From Paralithodes platypus (Eukaryota > Arthropoda > Malacostraca > Decapoda > Lithodidae): DNA of 64,000 bases. Positions 1-11,126 of the stretch are shown piece by piece; position 1 is the first letter of the stretch, and each line of letters starts with the position of its first letter. The notes below the pieces were generated by a model. That model ran no database searches. It saw only the letters and a list, made by a program, of their open reading frames with translations, and was not told the origin of the DNA. The stretch is taken from positions 20,609,651 through 20,673,650 of the forward strand of contig CM064480.1 in the NCBI GenBank assembly GCA_032716605.1, in the 5' to 3' direction. Made by a program: the position numbers and the translations under genes.

Positions 1-960
1 TCCAAGACTGGAGGGGGACATTCGCAGTATCACAAACTCCTAAAAACCGCATGGTTAAATCCAGAAATCTCATAACAGGAAAAGTTCTTTGTATATGTAG
101 ATGTGCATACAATTTCGTAACAAATATAGACAGAGTGTGAGCAGTGCGTTGCTTCAAAGAAGCCTGCTCCAACAACAGAGTCCTCATTTATGAGGTGTGT
201 GTTGTAAGGGGTGAGATAGAGTTAATTGCACAACCCTTCATCACTTCGAGCCGGAACCTGTGCCGCTTTAGCGAGGTTCGTGGGCGTAGTCGTATTGACA
301 CGTATTAACTTTACTGAAGCTAGTGAAACTAGAGCCAGAGACATATCGGAGGTGCCAGTCGATCTTTACTGATCGTCTGAGTCTAGTGTAACTAGTCTGG
401 GAACTTTGAAATTATATGACCGTAGGACAATTAATTCTTTATTATAAAAGACAAAACTGGACAGTTAGCTATTGTAATTATTTACAGAGTTATTTAAAAT
501 CTATAGTAATCTAGTGCAACTAGTTGCGAAGATGGAAACACAAAACTTTCATTTATTAATTATCATAAAACTGGAGGTTTAAATTTAAGGAACCTAAATT
601 TCTAAATCAAGCAACTTAAGTTTGAATTCAGTAATCTAACTTTCTAAATCAAACAACCTGAGCTTCTCAGCTCGTACATTTCTAATTTTGGGCACAGCCC
701 GGCGTAAACAGCGTCTAGGCTAGCCCTCGAACCCACTTGCAATCCTATTTAAGGGGGGAATTCCTTCCTTGTACTGGGATCCACATATCGCCCCCCCCCC
801 CCCTTTTCATCGGAAGCCTTCCAGGGCGGAAACATCACAGTACATAAAATGAGGAATACAAACAACAGTGGTGTGTCTATGGGCATACTGTACTTAAAAC
901 TAAAAATTCTTGAAAATGGCGATTGTAGAGAATACGGGGAAGTCACTTTGTGCCATGACA
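1..960 (-). mobile_element. 3' non-coding end of a DIRS-like element, truncated by window edge
   Basis: The first bases carry the short motif around AAGACTGGAGGGGGACATTC that directly follows the internal complementary region of the other DIRS copies (compare about 12545, 16050, 63870 and the reverse complement at 59810). The stretch also holds the conserved AGCAG...CTGCT hairpin (140-168) and a homopolymeric C run (about 790-803, poly-G on the coding strand) found after the recombinase gene in the other copies. No recombinase or RT frame follows; other repeats begin near 1000. It may be the 3' end of DIRS B, whose 5' end lies at 33037, or a separate copy; I cannot decide. No coding frame in this stretch is convincing. 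Confidence 0.6.
140..168 (-). promoter_or_regulatory. Conserved DIRS 3'-region hairpin
   Basis: Inverted repeat with outer arms AGCAG/CTGCT and inner arms CTTC/GAAG around AAA. The same structure is present in the 3' region of DIRS A (12675-12707), D (16192-16224) and C (59673-59704). Conservation between divergent copies suggests a function in RNA processing, priming or packaging; that function is inferred. Confidence 0.55.
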
Positions 961-1033
961 AACTGTCTCGATGGCACTTCAGTTCAACTGATCTTTCCCC
1001 CTCGGATTCTTATTATTAATTTGGTAAAAAAAA

Positions 1034-1335
1034 AATAAAAAAAATAAAAATGTATTTCTGAGCCCCGCCTACCCGGTGCGGGTCAGTGCGTGACTCAGTT
1101 CTCTCAGTCAGGCCGCCGGAACCCGTAGAAACCTGAGGAGGGTAACGAGGTCTATACTTGGGGCGAACCGGAAGTTTGACAGGCTGTTGCCGTGCCCCCC
1201 CCCCATCTCGGAGACCCATCCGGTACACAAACATGATAAAGAAAAGTTTACCTTAGTTTAATAAGATACTTTCGCCTGATCGGCACTCGAACCTATGGTA
1301 AAGGAGCAATCTGAACTAGACCATACCCCCCCCCC
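1034..1335 (-). repeat. Possible tRNA-related SINE, minus strand
   Basis: On the minus strand a candidate A box (1307-1323, TGGTCTAGTTCAGATTG) precedes a B-box-like GGTTCGAGTGCC (1281-1292) at tRNA-like spacing. A low-complexity A/T tract lies at 1024-1050 at the far end. The B box deviates from GGTTCGANTCC and a poly-C run (1325-1340) abuts the head. This is a weak call: it could be a degenerate SINE or chance. Confidence 0.3.
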
Positions 1336-1695
1336 CCCCCGGGGGCCAGAGCAGGCTCAAGGACAGCGCGGCTGATCTCGTAAGAATAATGAACTGGCTA
1401 GTAGCAGGATATGTACCGGCGGGACCATTGTGGGACTGAAATGGTGGTGAGGAATCGGATGGAAAAAATTGAAAAAACTGACATGACCTCCGAGAAAGAC
1501 GTAGGCTGAAAACAGGTGGTTGGGGGAGCCCCAGTCAACGGACTGGTTGTCCGAGTTGCAGATTCATTAATGCGTCTGTAAGATTTGAGGGACGCCTGCC
1601 AATTGGCCAGGATCAAGATTACGATTAAAGATGGCAGACAATAGCGTCCAGAAGTGGGATTCTAAAGGAGGGTGGAAACAATGACCGAATCCGGC

Positions 1696-1722
1696 AATAA
1701 TAATAATAATAATAATAATACT
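1696..1722. repeat. (AAT)n microsatellite, LINE tail
   Basis: About nine AAT units. On the minus strand this is the (ATT)n tail following AATAAAG, the usual form of 3' end for L2/CR1-like LINEs. Confidence 0.85.
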
Positions 1723-2084
1723 TTATTTCAGACTCACACAGTACAGAGGGGACCATACTGGGGTCCATATATACCTTACAGTAACATAAATATATATAAG
1801 CTACTGTACATAGGCTACATAAAATAAAAAGAAATTAAATAATACCCAGCTTGCTATCATGTAGTTCACAGCACTGCCTCAACCAAAAACAGTGGTCATC
1901 AAACTATTGTGTTACCAAAACCACTGTCCTAATTGTGTACAGTACCATGCCTCACATAATTTAGCTTCCGGTACAGTATGTTGCTACAGTACAGTATAGG
2001 AATATCGGTACTGTACTGCACTATGAGGTTCAGTACCGGTATGCTAATTCTGTAGAGTAGCAGACCTGAAATCATTACTTAAGG

Positions 2085-4111
2085 TTAAATATAGAGCAAC
2101 TTCCTCCAGTGTGCCTGGATCCTAGAGGTGTACACTATGCTTGGAGTTTGTAGCATTTTAATGATACTGTTCTCAGAAGTGTTAAGGCGCTGAATGAATT
2201 TATATGTTAGCTTTCTAATGAGTGATTGGTAACAGTGTAAGTTCATATAGGCACATAGCGTACTTGTACTCTCATATTTTGAGAGCCCCAGAAACATTTT
2301 CATGATATTGTGATATGAGATACTTAGTCTATTCACTGTCATTTTCTTATAGTTCCACCATAGTTGTGCTGTATACATTGGTGAGCAGTAGGAGTTGAAC
2401 AATGTTATTTTTGTATCCCATGTACACATATGAAATTTTCTTAATATTGAATTTCCCTGCATGTAAAGTTGCCTTCGCTGACGACCCATATCCTCATCAT
2501 CTGAGCGATCACTTGAAATATAGTGTCCTAGATACTTTACTTTACTTACTTCTTCTATAATTTCTTCATACAAATGGAATTTAGGTAGCTTTGATTTCAA
2601 TAGAAGGTTAGATTTAAATATTATGATATTGCTCTTTATAGGATTAAATTTGATTGAATGTTCGATTCCAAATTTTTCACATACTCTTAATAATTTATCC
2701 AGTCCTCCTCCAGAGGGCGTGATTAAGGCTAGGTCATCAGCATACATTAGATGATTTACAATGGTGCTGCCAATACAGCACCCAGTGCGAGTCTTGTTCA
2801 GCTCCAGACTAAGATCATCCATGTAGACGTTGAAAAGATACGGAGACAATATCCCCCCCTGCCTAACACTATTGGTTACGGCAAAAGAGCCTGACAGGAT
2901 GTTGCCCCATCTTACACACATTTTTTGATTAGCATACCAGAAAATAAGTATCCTAACAATATAGCTAGGCACTCCCCTGTTAACTAATTTTTCAAATAAG
3001 GTTTTGTGACACACCCTATCAAAAGCCTTACTTGCATCGAGAAAACAAGAGAGAATTGAGCTATTTAGTTTGTTGTATGTATCAATCACTTCTTTCAGCA
3101 CATATATATGCATTGGTCTGTGCCGTGATTTTTCTTAAAGCCAAACTGATTGCTGCTGGTGACAATATATGCAGACATTCTTTCTAGCATTATCATTTCA
3201 ACTACCTTACTCACCACACTAGCAAGTGCTACTGGGCGGTAGTTGTCTTTAGCTGTAATTTTACCTGATTTATCTTTTATCTTAGCGGCTCGCTTGGTGT
3301 AGTGACTAGCGTCTCGGACTTCCACCCAGAAGGCCCGGGTTCGCGCCCACGCTCGGCGCATTAAAGATTTTTCACAAGCACTGAGTCGTTACCATCCCTC
3401 ATGAGCAAAGGGATGGGATAATAGTACAGGACCCCAATGGAAATACGCCTAATCGGCCTTATTGAGCTATCCTTAGCTAGCTTAGCATGCGCTAGCTTTA
3501 AGAACTATTAAGAACTATTATTATAATGACAGGAACAAGTATTACGGATATCATAGACTCCGGCAGGACACCATGCGTAAATAGACTGGTGATGCAAGAA
3601 CTAAGTTTATCTATTAACAACTTATCTGCATATTTAAGATGTTCTGCATATATACCATCCAGCCCACAAGCTTTGTTTAGGTTAAGTTTTCTTATGGCAT
3701 TCTCAAGATCACTTTCAGTCACTTTAATGTCTTCATAATTACTATCTTTCACATATTGAATTGCACCATTAGTAGACCTTTGGTTTACACTGTTAAGTAG
3801 TTCCTTAAAATGAGTTTTCCATAAGTCAGCAATGTTCTCTTCACCCGTAACCCCTCAACACTGACAGGTAATGGTGTGTTACAATTTTGCATGGATCTGA
3901 TGTCCTTCCAAAAACAGTTAGTATCCTTTTCTGCCAGACTCTTTGCAAGGGCTTCCTTCCTTAATTGGTTTTCATTTTGCTTAATAAATCTAATGGCATA
4001 TTTGGTCCTAGCTTTTGCTCTTTTGTGAAGTTCAAATATAGGCCCCTGTCTGGGCTGACCTACTTCAAGCCAATGAGACCTAGCATCTCTGGAGGCCTGA
4101 TACAGGTACAA
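2085..4111 (-). pseudogene. LINE reverse transcriptase, interrupted
   Basis: Read 4111 to 2085 the frame pieces give the pre-RT linker (3785-4111, WLEVGQPRQGPIFELHKRAK), the RT fingers (3498-3752, containing NKACGLDGI), the DNYRPVAL motif (3095-3283), then palm and thumb (2085-3113) with DASKAFDRV, SVRQGGILSPYLFN and the catalytic YADDLAL. RT copies the element's RNA at a nicked chromosomal target. The SINE at 3284-3510 separates the VPVI and KDKSGKI segments, and further frame changes occur near 3100 and 3790. The element is not functional as it stands. The palm residues look intact, so decay is mainly by frameshift and insertion. Confidence 0.85.
3284..3510 (+). mobile_element. tRNA-derived SINE inserted in LINE RT
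   Basis: An internal Pol III promoter is visible: A box TGGTGTAGTGACTAGCG (3295-3311) and B box GGTTCGCGCCC (about 3338-3348). A roughly 150-bp tRNA-unrelated body follows. Bases 3428-3452 match 10392-10416, in the 3' end of the L2-like LINE, exactly over 25 bp. SINEs commonly share the 3' tail of the LINE that mobilises them, so the L2-like family is the likely partner. The end is tandem AAGAACTATT. Exact ends and target duplication are not clear. Confidence 0.75.
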
Positions 4112-4143
4112 TAGTTACAATAGTTACAATAGTACAATAGTTA
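4103..4143. repeat. Short tandem TTACAATAG repeat
   Basis: Four imperfect copies of a 9-10 bp unit at the junction between the minus-strand LINE and the plus-strand L2-like element. Confidence 0.6.
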
Positions 4144-4384
4144 GTGTAGTACAAATGGTGACTTGCTGCTGAGCCGGCTCTGACCCTAGTAAAAAAAACT
4201 GTTTTAGTGCACCTTCCCCTGGCGAAAGCTAGCGATAGGCACTAGCCGATCGAAGACCTCAATTCCCGCCGGGATTATCTAACTCCACGGCTGGGGTGAT
4301 TGCCCCAATAACTACGGCAGACGGACCAGCCGAGGACTGGGCTGGCTTAGCCTAGGTAGGGAAAGACATGATGCATTACCAAAG

Positions 4385-4808
4385 ATGGCGGGAGGAGGAT
4401 TGAAGGGGGTGGGCATAGCTCTCTCCCTATGTATCATCCTTTTCAACATCCAGAGGGGCTGTGCCGATATACAGGTGCAGAGGGGACCGGTAGTGTACCA
4501 GGTCAACACTAAGCAAGTATTGAGGGACCTCGTCACACAGAAAACACATACAAAGAACATTTCTGTCACCATTCCTGCCTGGTCAATTTCATACATCGGG
4601 AAGGCACCGCGTCTTGGCAAGTACTCTGGCACGACCTCGCTACAACACCTGCTATGCTACACTAATTAGCTGCGGAGATGTAGAGACCAACCCAGGCCCT
4701 AGTTCAACATTGAAGAAACCTCACCACCAAACAAGTAAGGCAGACACCGACATTTCAATAGCGCCTAGCAGTAAAATTTGTTACAACAAGCGGGCTTGTT
4801 GCTCATAA
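4385..4808 (+). pseudogene. LINE N-terminal leader with signal-peptide-like segment and 2A-like motif
   Basis: From ATG 4385 the frame starts with a short N-region and a hydrophobic stretch (GVGIALSLCIILFNI) followed by small residues, resembling a secretory signal peptide. It reads to a stop at 4669. An overlapping frame, entered by a frameshift near 4614-4670, encodes CYATLISCGDVETNPGP (about 4650-4700), matching the 2A ribosome-skipping consensus DxExNPGP. 2A motifs are known in L2, CR1, Rex1 and Crack LINEs, where translation releases the upstream product and restarts at the final proline. Here the 2A frame ends at 4808, before the PHD/endonuclease frame opens near 5008. At least two frameshifts or an unrecognised intron are therefore needed to connect leader, 2A and ORF. 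Confidence 0.75.
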
Positions 4809-5007
4809 GCTCACACACACACGGTCCACGGCCGCCGGGCAGCCACCTCCTCAGTGCCACCACCCTACCAACACAACACTATCCTCAACCCGACCCTCAC
4901 TACCACAGATATCGACGACCCAAGTAGCTCAACATGCAACCAGAACAACTAAAAAAGCAGCAACAACGGACAAGAACAAGGACATCAAACAACAAATACA
5001 GGTAGGG

Positions 5008-8000
5008 GTGGGAGGGGGGCAAGGGGGAGCCACAACCTGTCCCCATCTCACGCGCTCACACCCTAGCAGCTGCTCACGGCGCTCAGCTGATCACCACACC
5101 GCCAGACGTACGATGAACAGTAACAGGAAAATATGTATAGTGTGCGATATTGGATTCAACAAAAGGAGTACAACTTCACAATGTAGTAGTTGTAATGAAA
5201 CAGTACACGATCGATGTACTTACGTTACTAGCAGAAAAGAAGTGGAATGCGATAAATGTAGGGAAGTAGCTATTAAAGGTCCTAAAATCATTTGTGAAAT
5301 ATGTGAATCACTCATAACAAGAAAACAAAGGATCCTAAACTGTGTTAAGTGTAAAACTGTAGTTCACATGAAGTGCATCTCTAAGAAGACCAACAGTGAA
5401 GAACGGGAATTCCTATGCAACATGTGTGCCTTGCATTCATTACCGAATATTAATGGAAATGAACCAATTAGTATTAACAACTCAGAATCCAGCCAGGACA
5501 CATTCAAAATCAAAGATGAATACAGAGTGTTCACCAACAAAGGGCTCCATCTTATCCACATTAACGCCAGATCAATGTACCATAAATTGTCAGAAATAAA
5601 CTTGTTAGCTAATAAGGCCAAAGCTTCAATAATTGCAATCACAGAAACCTGGCTGGATTCAAGTATAAACGATGGTGAAATAAACATTCAAGGTTTCAAT
5701 ATGGTTAGGAATGATCGCAATAGGCATGGGGGAGGAGTATGTCTGTATGTAAAAAACAACCTCACACACACAACTAGGACCAACCTCTATGTAGAAAATC
5801 ACGAAGCTCTGTGGATCGACCTACACCTGCCGAGGACAAGACCCATCACAATTGGGGTATGCTATAGGCCACCAGACGACACACAATTCTTGACCAAATT
5901 TGAACGAACTTTGTCATCGCTAGACCCTCGGAATGAATCCATCATACTAGGGGATTTTAACTTGTGTTACAAACAACGAAATAATAGGCTTGTACGAGAA
6001 TATAGGCATATACTGACAATGCACAATCACAAACAACTCATCACAACCCCCACACGTATCTCTGAGAACACTGCCACAATATTAGACCACATAAACTGTA
6101 ACAGAGAGGACAAAATATCCCAATCAGGGGTTATACAGACTGGGATAAGTGATCACTTCGTCACATATTGCACACGGAAAACCACAAAAATTACCCTAGA
6201 GAATCACAAGGTTATCAAAACAAGGTCACTCAGAAACTACAATAAAGAAACATTTCTGGACATTTTATGGAATACAGACTGGTCTCCAGTGTTTGGAAGT
6301 ACAAACGTTAATGACGCATGGGTTGGCTTCAGAACCATCATCACAAACATCCTAGACGAAATAGCTCCTCTGAAAGACATACAAATTAAAGCAAGGTCAG
6401 ACCCATGGATCAACAATGACATACTACACCATCTGGAACACAGAGACAATCTGTTAAAAAGGCTAGCGAAACATAGACAGGATCAAGGTCTGAAACATGA
6501 GTTCAACAGGGCCAGGCATAAACTAAGTAGGAAAATAAAATCAGCGAAAACTAATTATTTTCACAATAAGGCAGAGGAATATCAGAATAGCCCAAAGAAA
6601 CTATGGAGGCACCTAAAAACAACAGGTTACAGCAACAAGACAAGGGATTCATCTAACACTAATATTGCTCTCACCATTAATGATCAGGTTTGCCACGATA
6701 AACGACAAATTTCAACCTACTTCAACTCCTTCTTCACCTCCATAGCAAACACACTTGCACAGAACCTACCTCAACCTCTCAATAAATACACGACAACAAC
6801 GGCCACCTTTCAAAATTTCTACAGAGATAAAGACATACACCCGAACACATTTGGATTGCAAAATGTTACACCAAAATACACTTTTGACGAGCTGTCTAAC
6901 CTAAATGTACATAAAAGCACAGGACCAGACAAAATTCCTGCCAAATTTCTACGAGATGGAGCCATTGGTATAGCAGGCCCCCTATCCCACATCATCGACT
7001 TGTCAATTACAACACTGTACCTGCTGAACTGAAGGAAGCTATTGTAACCCCTCTATTCAAGAAAGGAAATAAACTAGAAGTTGGCAACTACAGACCAGTT
7101 AGCATATTATGTATTGTATCTAAAATCCTTGAAAGAGCGGTATACACCCAAATTGAACACTACCTCAAACAAAATTATCTATTCTATAAGTTTCAATCAG
7201 GTTTCAGATGCATGTACTCGACAGACTCCTGTCTCATCCACTTAACGGATCACATTCGTAAAGAAATGTCTAAAGGTAACTACACCGGTATGGTTCTTCT
7301 TGATCTACAAAAAGCGTTTGACACAGTAGACCATGATATCCTATGTAATAAACTACAAGCAATGGGCATAGGGTCTGTGAAATAGTTTAAATCTTATCTT
7401 AGTGGTAGAACCCAAAGAGTCAAAATTGATGATAATATATCTGATCCTATGCCAATTAACTGTGGGGTCCCGCAGGGAAGCATCCTTGGTCCCTTACTCT
7501 TTCTCTTATGTGAACGACATGGAACTGAGCGTCTCATGTAAATTATTACTGTATGCAGACGACAGCGTGCTTCTGGTTTCAGGAAAAGACCCAATAAGTA
7601 TTGCCATTTTACTTTCCAAAGAACTAGAATCATGTAGTGAATGGCTAGTGGACAATAGACTATCTCTTCACCTGGGCAAGACGGAAGCCATCTTATGTGG
7701 AACAAAACGCAAACTGAAAGACATTGTGGGCTTCTCGGTCAACTGTAATGATATTCCTATAACAACCGTGTCACAAGTTAAATATCTCGGACTAAAACTG
7801 GACGCGAGTTTGTCAGGTGAAACAATTTTGGAGTCTATCCTGAGTAAGTGTAGAGCACGTATAAAATACCTGTATAGACAGGTGGGATGCTTGCCCGTGG
7901 CGACCAAAAAGACCCTCTGCCAAGCGCTTGTTCAATGTCATTTTGACTATTCTGTGTCATCCTGGTACTCTGCATCATCTAAATCAGCACAGCACAAACT

Positions 8001-8086
8001 TCAGGTCACTCAAAATAAAATGGTTAGGTTCATGCTGATCCTAGGACCCAGATCACATGTTGGCCAGGAACAACTTCAGTCACTAG
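5008..8086 (+). pseudogene. LINE ORF2: two PHD fingers, AP endonuclease, reverse transcriptase
   Basis: The frame 5008-7032 (674 codons) may truly start at the internal Met codon 5113. Two C4HC3 PHD fingers are complete: C43, C46, C59, C62, H67, C70, C81, C84 and C96, C99, C112, C115, H120, C123, C137, C140. The AP-endonuclease follows from about residue 180 (HINARS, ITETWLD, GVCYRPP, GDFN, SDHFV), nicking the target DNA. RT begins near 6900 (STGPDKIPAKFL). It changes frame near 7020, has a TAG in place of a tryptophan codon at 7383-7385, shifts again near 7500, and continues with NDMEL and YADDSVLL to 8086. PHD fingers usually read histone tails; a chromatin-targeting role here is inference. 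The coding sequence resumes at 9891. Confidence 0.85.
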
Positions 8087-9886
8087 TGTGACGCACCCCA
8101 GTGCTGGGCAACGCAACCTGATTGTACTCCTTGGTACTCCACTGTACCGCCCGTGATCTGGCTACCGTCAGCCGCAATGTATATTGAGTGTGAAAACTTA
8201 TAACTATGTTCTTTGTATCTCTGCAAAGGTCTCGTCATGTGCTAACCAGTGGTGGGTTTTGTTTTAAGCCATGTCGAGACCTTCCATTTAATATATAGTA
8301 TCAATAGAGAAGTTGATAGATGAGACAATGGGATTTCAGAGAGAGAGAGTGAGTTAGGCTTCAGAGCAAGAGGGTAGCAACGCGCCGCGCTGCCGGCCGG
8401 GTGGTTGCCAGACGTATGGACTGGTTGGCAGCCTTGCCCTTATAGCTAGGCGCGATAGGGTTGGTAGTCCATTGTTGCCTGCCTGGGCTGGGCCCATGTT
8501 GTCGTACAGCACACTGCCTGGAGGTTGGCTGTGTGTTCCTTGACCAGGTTGCCTAGAACCTTTGAGATTCTAACATCCCTTGCTCTCTCCCCCAACTTCT
8601 CACGGTTGCACTCTTTCTCTCTGACGACATTACTCTCATTTCATTCTTCTCTCTATTTAAATGCATAACCTTCCCTTGAGGTCCTAAAGGAGTTTCAGCA
8701 CTCACCTCTCGTATTACTCTTAGGACAAGCATATATTTACATGTATTAGATTTAAGGGGTTAATGTGAACAGCGATCTTCTTGATGAGGATAGTTGGTGA
8801 ACGTTCTACATGTTCACGAGTTATATGCCCCGCTCATCATCCCATTTGTGACTAGACTGGTGCCATGTGTAAGAGCCCGACCATGCCCAGGAGTTGTCTG
8901 TAGAGGGACGAGGACTTAGCCTTGATTTGCATACCGAGCCAGGAGCGAGTGTAGCACCCGAGACTACAGCTCGCTCGTAGTGCCGGTATAGTAGAGTAAC
9001 GTAATTTATCTGTCCTTGTGTTCTCTACAGTCTTCTCCTGGGTTCTCGCTTTCGGTGCTGGGACTCGTTGTTCCTGTGACTTGGCCTGCTAGCTAGAACA
9101 CATGGGGATGATGAGTGGGATATATCTTTATTTTACTATGCATTGCAGCTCTCTTTAAGTATATATCTATAACACTTTACAATACACATTACTCACACAC
9201 AAGACAACACTATTAATACTTTCATGTATCAATTAACTGCACTGTCGTTTTGCTGCTGTGTCCGGAGTTCTGTTGCGTAGGGCGCATACGGACTCGGAGG
9301 GGAGACAGAGTGAGAGAAGCGAAGTAGCCTATGCGGTAGTAGGCTACCGGCGCAGTACTGTTGCCTGCAACCTTTTAGTTATTCCAAGTATAGATTCATT
9401 ATTATAATAAGTGACTACTATTTATGTTCCTCCCATGTGTATTATTAGGTATCTACTGGATCATGAACATCTTGTATGCTACATGCTAGTGCATGTTAGT
9501 AGGGGACAGTTAGTGTAGTGCACGCGCTTTCAAGTAGGCGTGTACATTTGTCATTTAGCATTTCACTGTCATACCTTTAGCCTGCTTCTATTCTACATTA
9601 TTAGAGGCTTAATATTAACGTAGTTTCTTGAGTATTGCATTTCTTTAGTAATAACGTAACCTATAAATGTCTGAGGGAGTTTAGCCTCATAGCCTACCCC
9701 TGTTGTACACTTTCGCCGAGTTAAGGTACCTCGTTACCGTAGACGATAACTCTGTAGGGCGTTGGTGCTTTTGTTGTCTGGAGCATATAGTATTTGGGAC
9801 TGGAATCGAGCGTGTCGTTGTCACTTAAGCCATTTCTGTCCTACGATCAAGAATCCCGAATATGTATTGCCGATCCAGCCGTAACA
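8087..9886 (+). mobile_element. Solo LTR, 1,800 bp, Gypsy-like
   Basis: Starts TGTGACGC, ends CGTAACA, and is flanked by the 4-bp duplication CTAG (8083-8086 and 9887-9890). Removing 8087-9890 rejoins the LINE reading frame in phase. The termini match those of the LTRs of the Gypsy element at 46490-55906 read on its coding strand (TGTGACGC...CGTAACA), which also has a 4-bp duplication beginning CTA. This supports a related family reduced by LTR-LTR recombination. No coding frame of note lies inside. Orientation is assigned from these termini. Confidence 0.8.
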
Positions 9887-9890
9887 CTAG

Positions 9891-10226
9891 GTATGCTCAA
9901 TGTCTCTGACAGGGCCAAACAAATCAGGCTCACTAATGCCTTCAACATTTTCTATGACAGAGCTCCAGAGTATCTAAAGAATAATTTTGTTAAAGCAAAT
10001 GAGAGGAGTGGACATAATACAAGAAACAGGATGTTTAATTTTAAGGTCCCGAGAATCCAAGGACAAGGGTAAGCAAACATTCTTCTTCACTGCCATCAAA
10101 GACTGGAACGACCTACCCCAATCAGTCCGTGAAAAGAGAACACTGTATTCCTTCAGACGTAGCCTGAAGGAACACCTGAACCGGACAGCTGCGAGAATGG
10201 AGCACCAAGCTTATGTCTACTACTAA
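9891..10226 (+). pseudogene. LINE ORF2 C-terminal region
   Basis: This continues the RT protein after the solo LTR. It carries the conserved L2-type post-RT block (LNVSDRAKQIRL, FNIFYDRAPEYL, HNTRNRMFNFKVP) and, after a one-base frame change near 10065, FFTAIKDWNDLP and the final FRRSLKEHLN. The last stop is at 10224-10226. This block is characteristic of L2/CR1-group ORF2 proteins. Confidence 0.8.
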
Positions 10227-10502
10227 ATACGACATAAGAGATAGACAAACCAAACTGAAATGATTACTGATTACGGATTACTGATATTTACTATAGGATG
10301 TAAGATATCTTAAAATAACCCCCTAGAAATACTTTCTCTAAAGTATCTATTTCTTTATCCTCCACATTTCCCCAGCTAACCTAATCCCACAAGGACCCCA
10401 ATGGAAATACGCCTAACGCCTTAGTTGGAATTATGCAAGGCTGGTACATGTCATATTTGTAACATACTATGTGGTACCAACTCTGTAAATTGCTAACTGA
10501 AT

Positions 10503-10534
10503 AAATATTATTATTATTATTATTATTATTATTA
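10503..10534. repeat. (ATT)n tail of the L2-like LINE
   Basis: About ten ATT units after AATAAAT mark the 3' end of the LINE. The 25-bp segment at 10392-10416 upstream is shared with the SINE at 3428-3452. Confidence 0.85.
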
Positions 10535-11126
10535 TGCGTGACCCTGGATTTTACCTTATCCGGAGGGGCCCGACTGGGATGGCTTAAACTAGGTAGACAA
10601 AAAGGTGTTACACATTACTGTATATACCTTAGGAGAGGCCCGTTATGGGACTGACATACTACGGCGGCCAGCTGGCAGGCTGGGCGCCTCCGGCTCCCAG
10701 TTTGTTAATGAAATGAGGGGCGCTCCAGATGCGGTTCCGCCGGGGGGGGGAATGGTTATTGCGGAACCGACCCCGGCCGGTGACCGTCGTCCTATATCCC
10801 TATGAAATGTGTTAGTTGCCTTATCCCTTGTGCAGAGGGGGGTGACTAGTCTGCCACGCCGTGGAAAGTCGTAAGACTAAGTCCGGCGTGCTTAAGTGTA
10901 GACCGGTTCCGGTCAGTCAGACTGAAGTCCTCAGGGGGCGCTGCCCTCCGTGGGAACTAACCATTGGTCGAACCTCAGAATCCCTATTGCGCTAGCGTGG
11001 CCGAGGGAGGGAGGAAGACAGAGGGAGGACTGGAGGAAGGAGGACAATTGTCCTATATGTAACTGTTTTAAATCTCTGAGCCAGAGGTGAACCCGTTTGC
11101 CCGCCGCCTGGGGCCAACATGGAGAG
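10535..11126. other. Unassigned stretch between LINE tail and DIRS B gag
   Basis: No credible gene. Bases about 10570-10620 weakly resemble the L2 leader at 4335-4380 (both have CTGGGNTGGCTT and CTAGGTAG). 11000-11126 is probably the degraded continuation of the DIRS B gag/RT junction, but I could not match it convincingly to the RT start of DIRS A or C. Confidence 0.4.

Larger units (their letters stand above)
1696..4112 (-). mobile_element. Degenerate LINE (L2/CR1-like group), minus strand
   Basis: Minus-strand non-LTR retrotransposon ending in an (ATT)n tail (read as AAT at 1696-1722). It contains a linker region and the reverse transcriptase in order, but no endonuclease is visible, so it is probably 5'-truncated near 4112. 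A SINE interrupts the RT fingers at 3284-3510. The tail type resembles the L2-like LINE at 4180-10534, but the RT sequence is clearly a different family; exact clade not determined. Confidence 0.8.
4180..10534 (+). mobile_element. L2/CR1-like LINE with 2A and PHD fingers, split by solo LTR
   Basis: Plus-strand non-LTR retrotransposon. In order: a GC-richer 5' leader (start uncertain, about 4180), a hydrophobic N-terminal leader and 2A-like motif (4385-4808), two PHD-type zinc fingers and an AP endonuclease (5008-6200), reverse transcriptase (about 6900-8086), a conserved L2-type C-terminal region (9891-10226), a 3' UTR and an (ATT)n tail (10503-10534). Several frameshifts and one stop break the coding region, and an 1,800-bp LTR sits inside it. 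The C-terminal NVSDRAKQ...FNIFYDRAPEYL block and the tail type point to the L2/CR1 group. Confidence 0.85.

Noticed and set aside
3290..3360. Functional tRNA gene
   Set aside because: A and B boxes are present, but I see no clean tRNA cloverleaf and the sequence continues into a SINE body ending with a LINE-like tail.
5008..5440. Host PHD-finger protein gene
   Set aside because: The PHD fingers are in frame with an AP endonuclease and RT, so they belong to the LINE.
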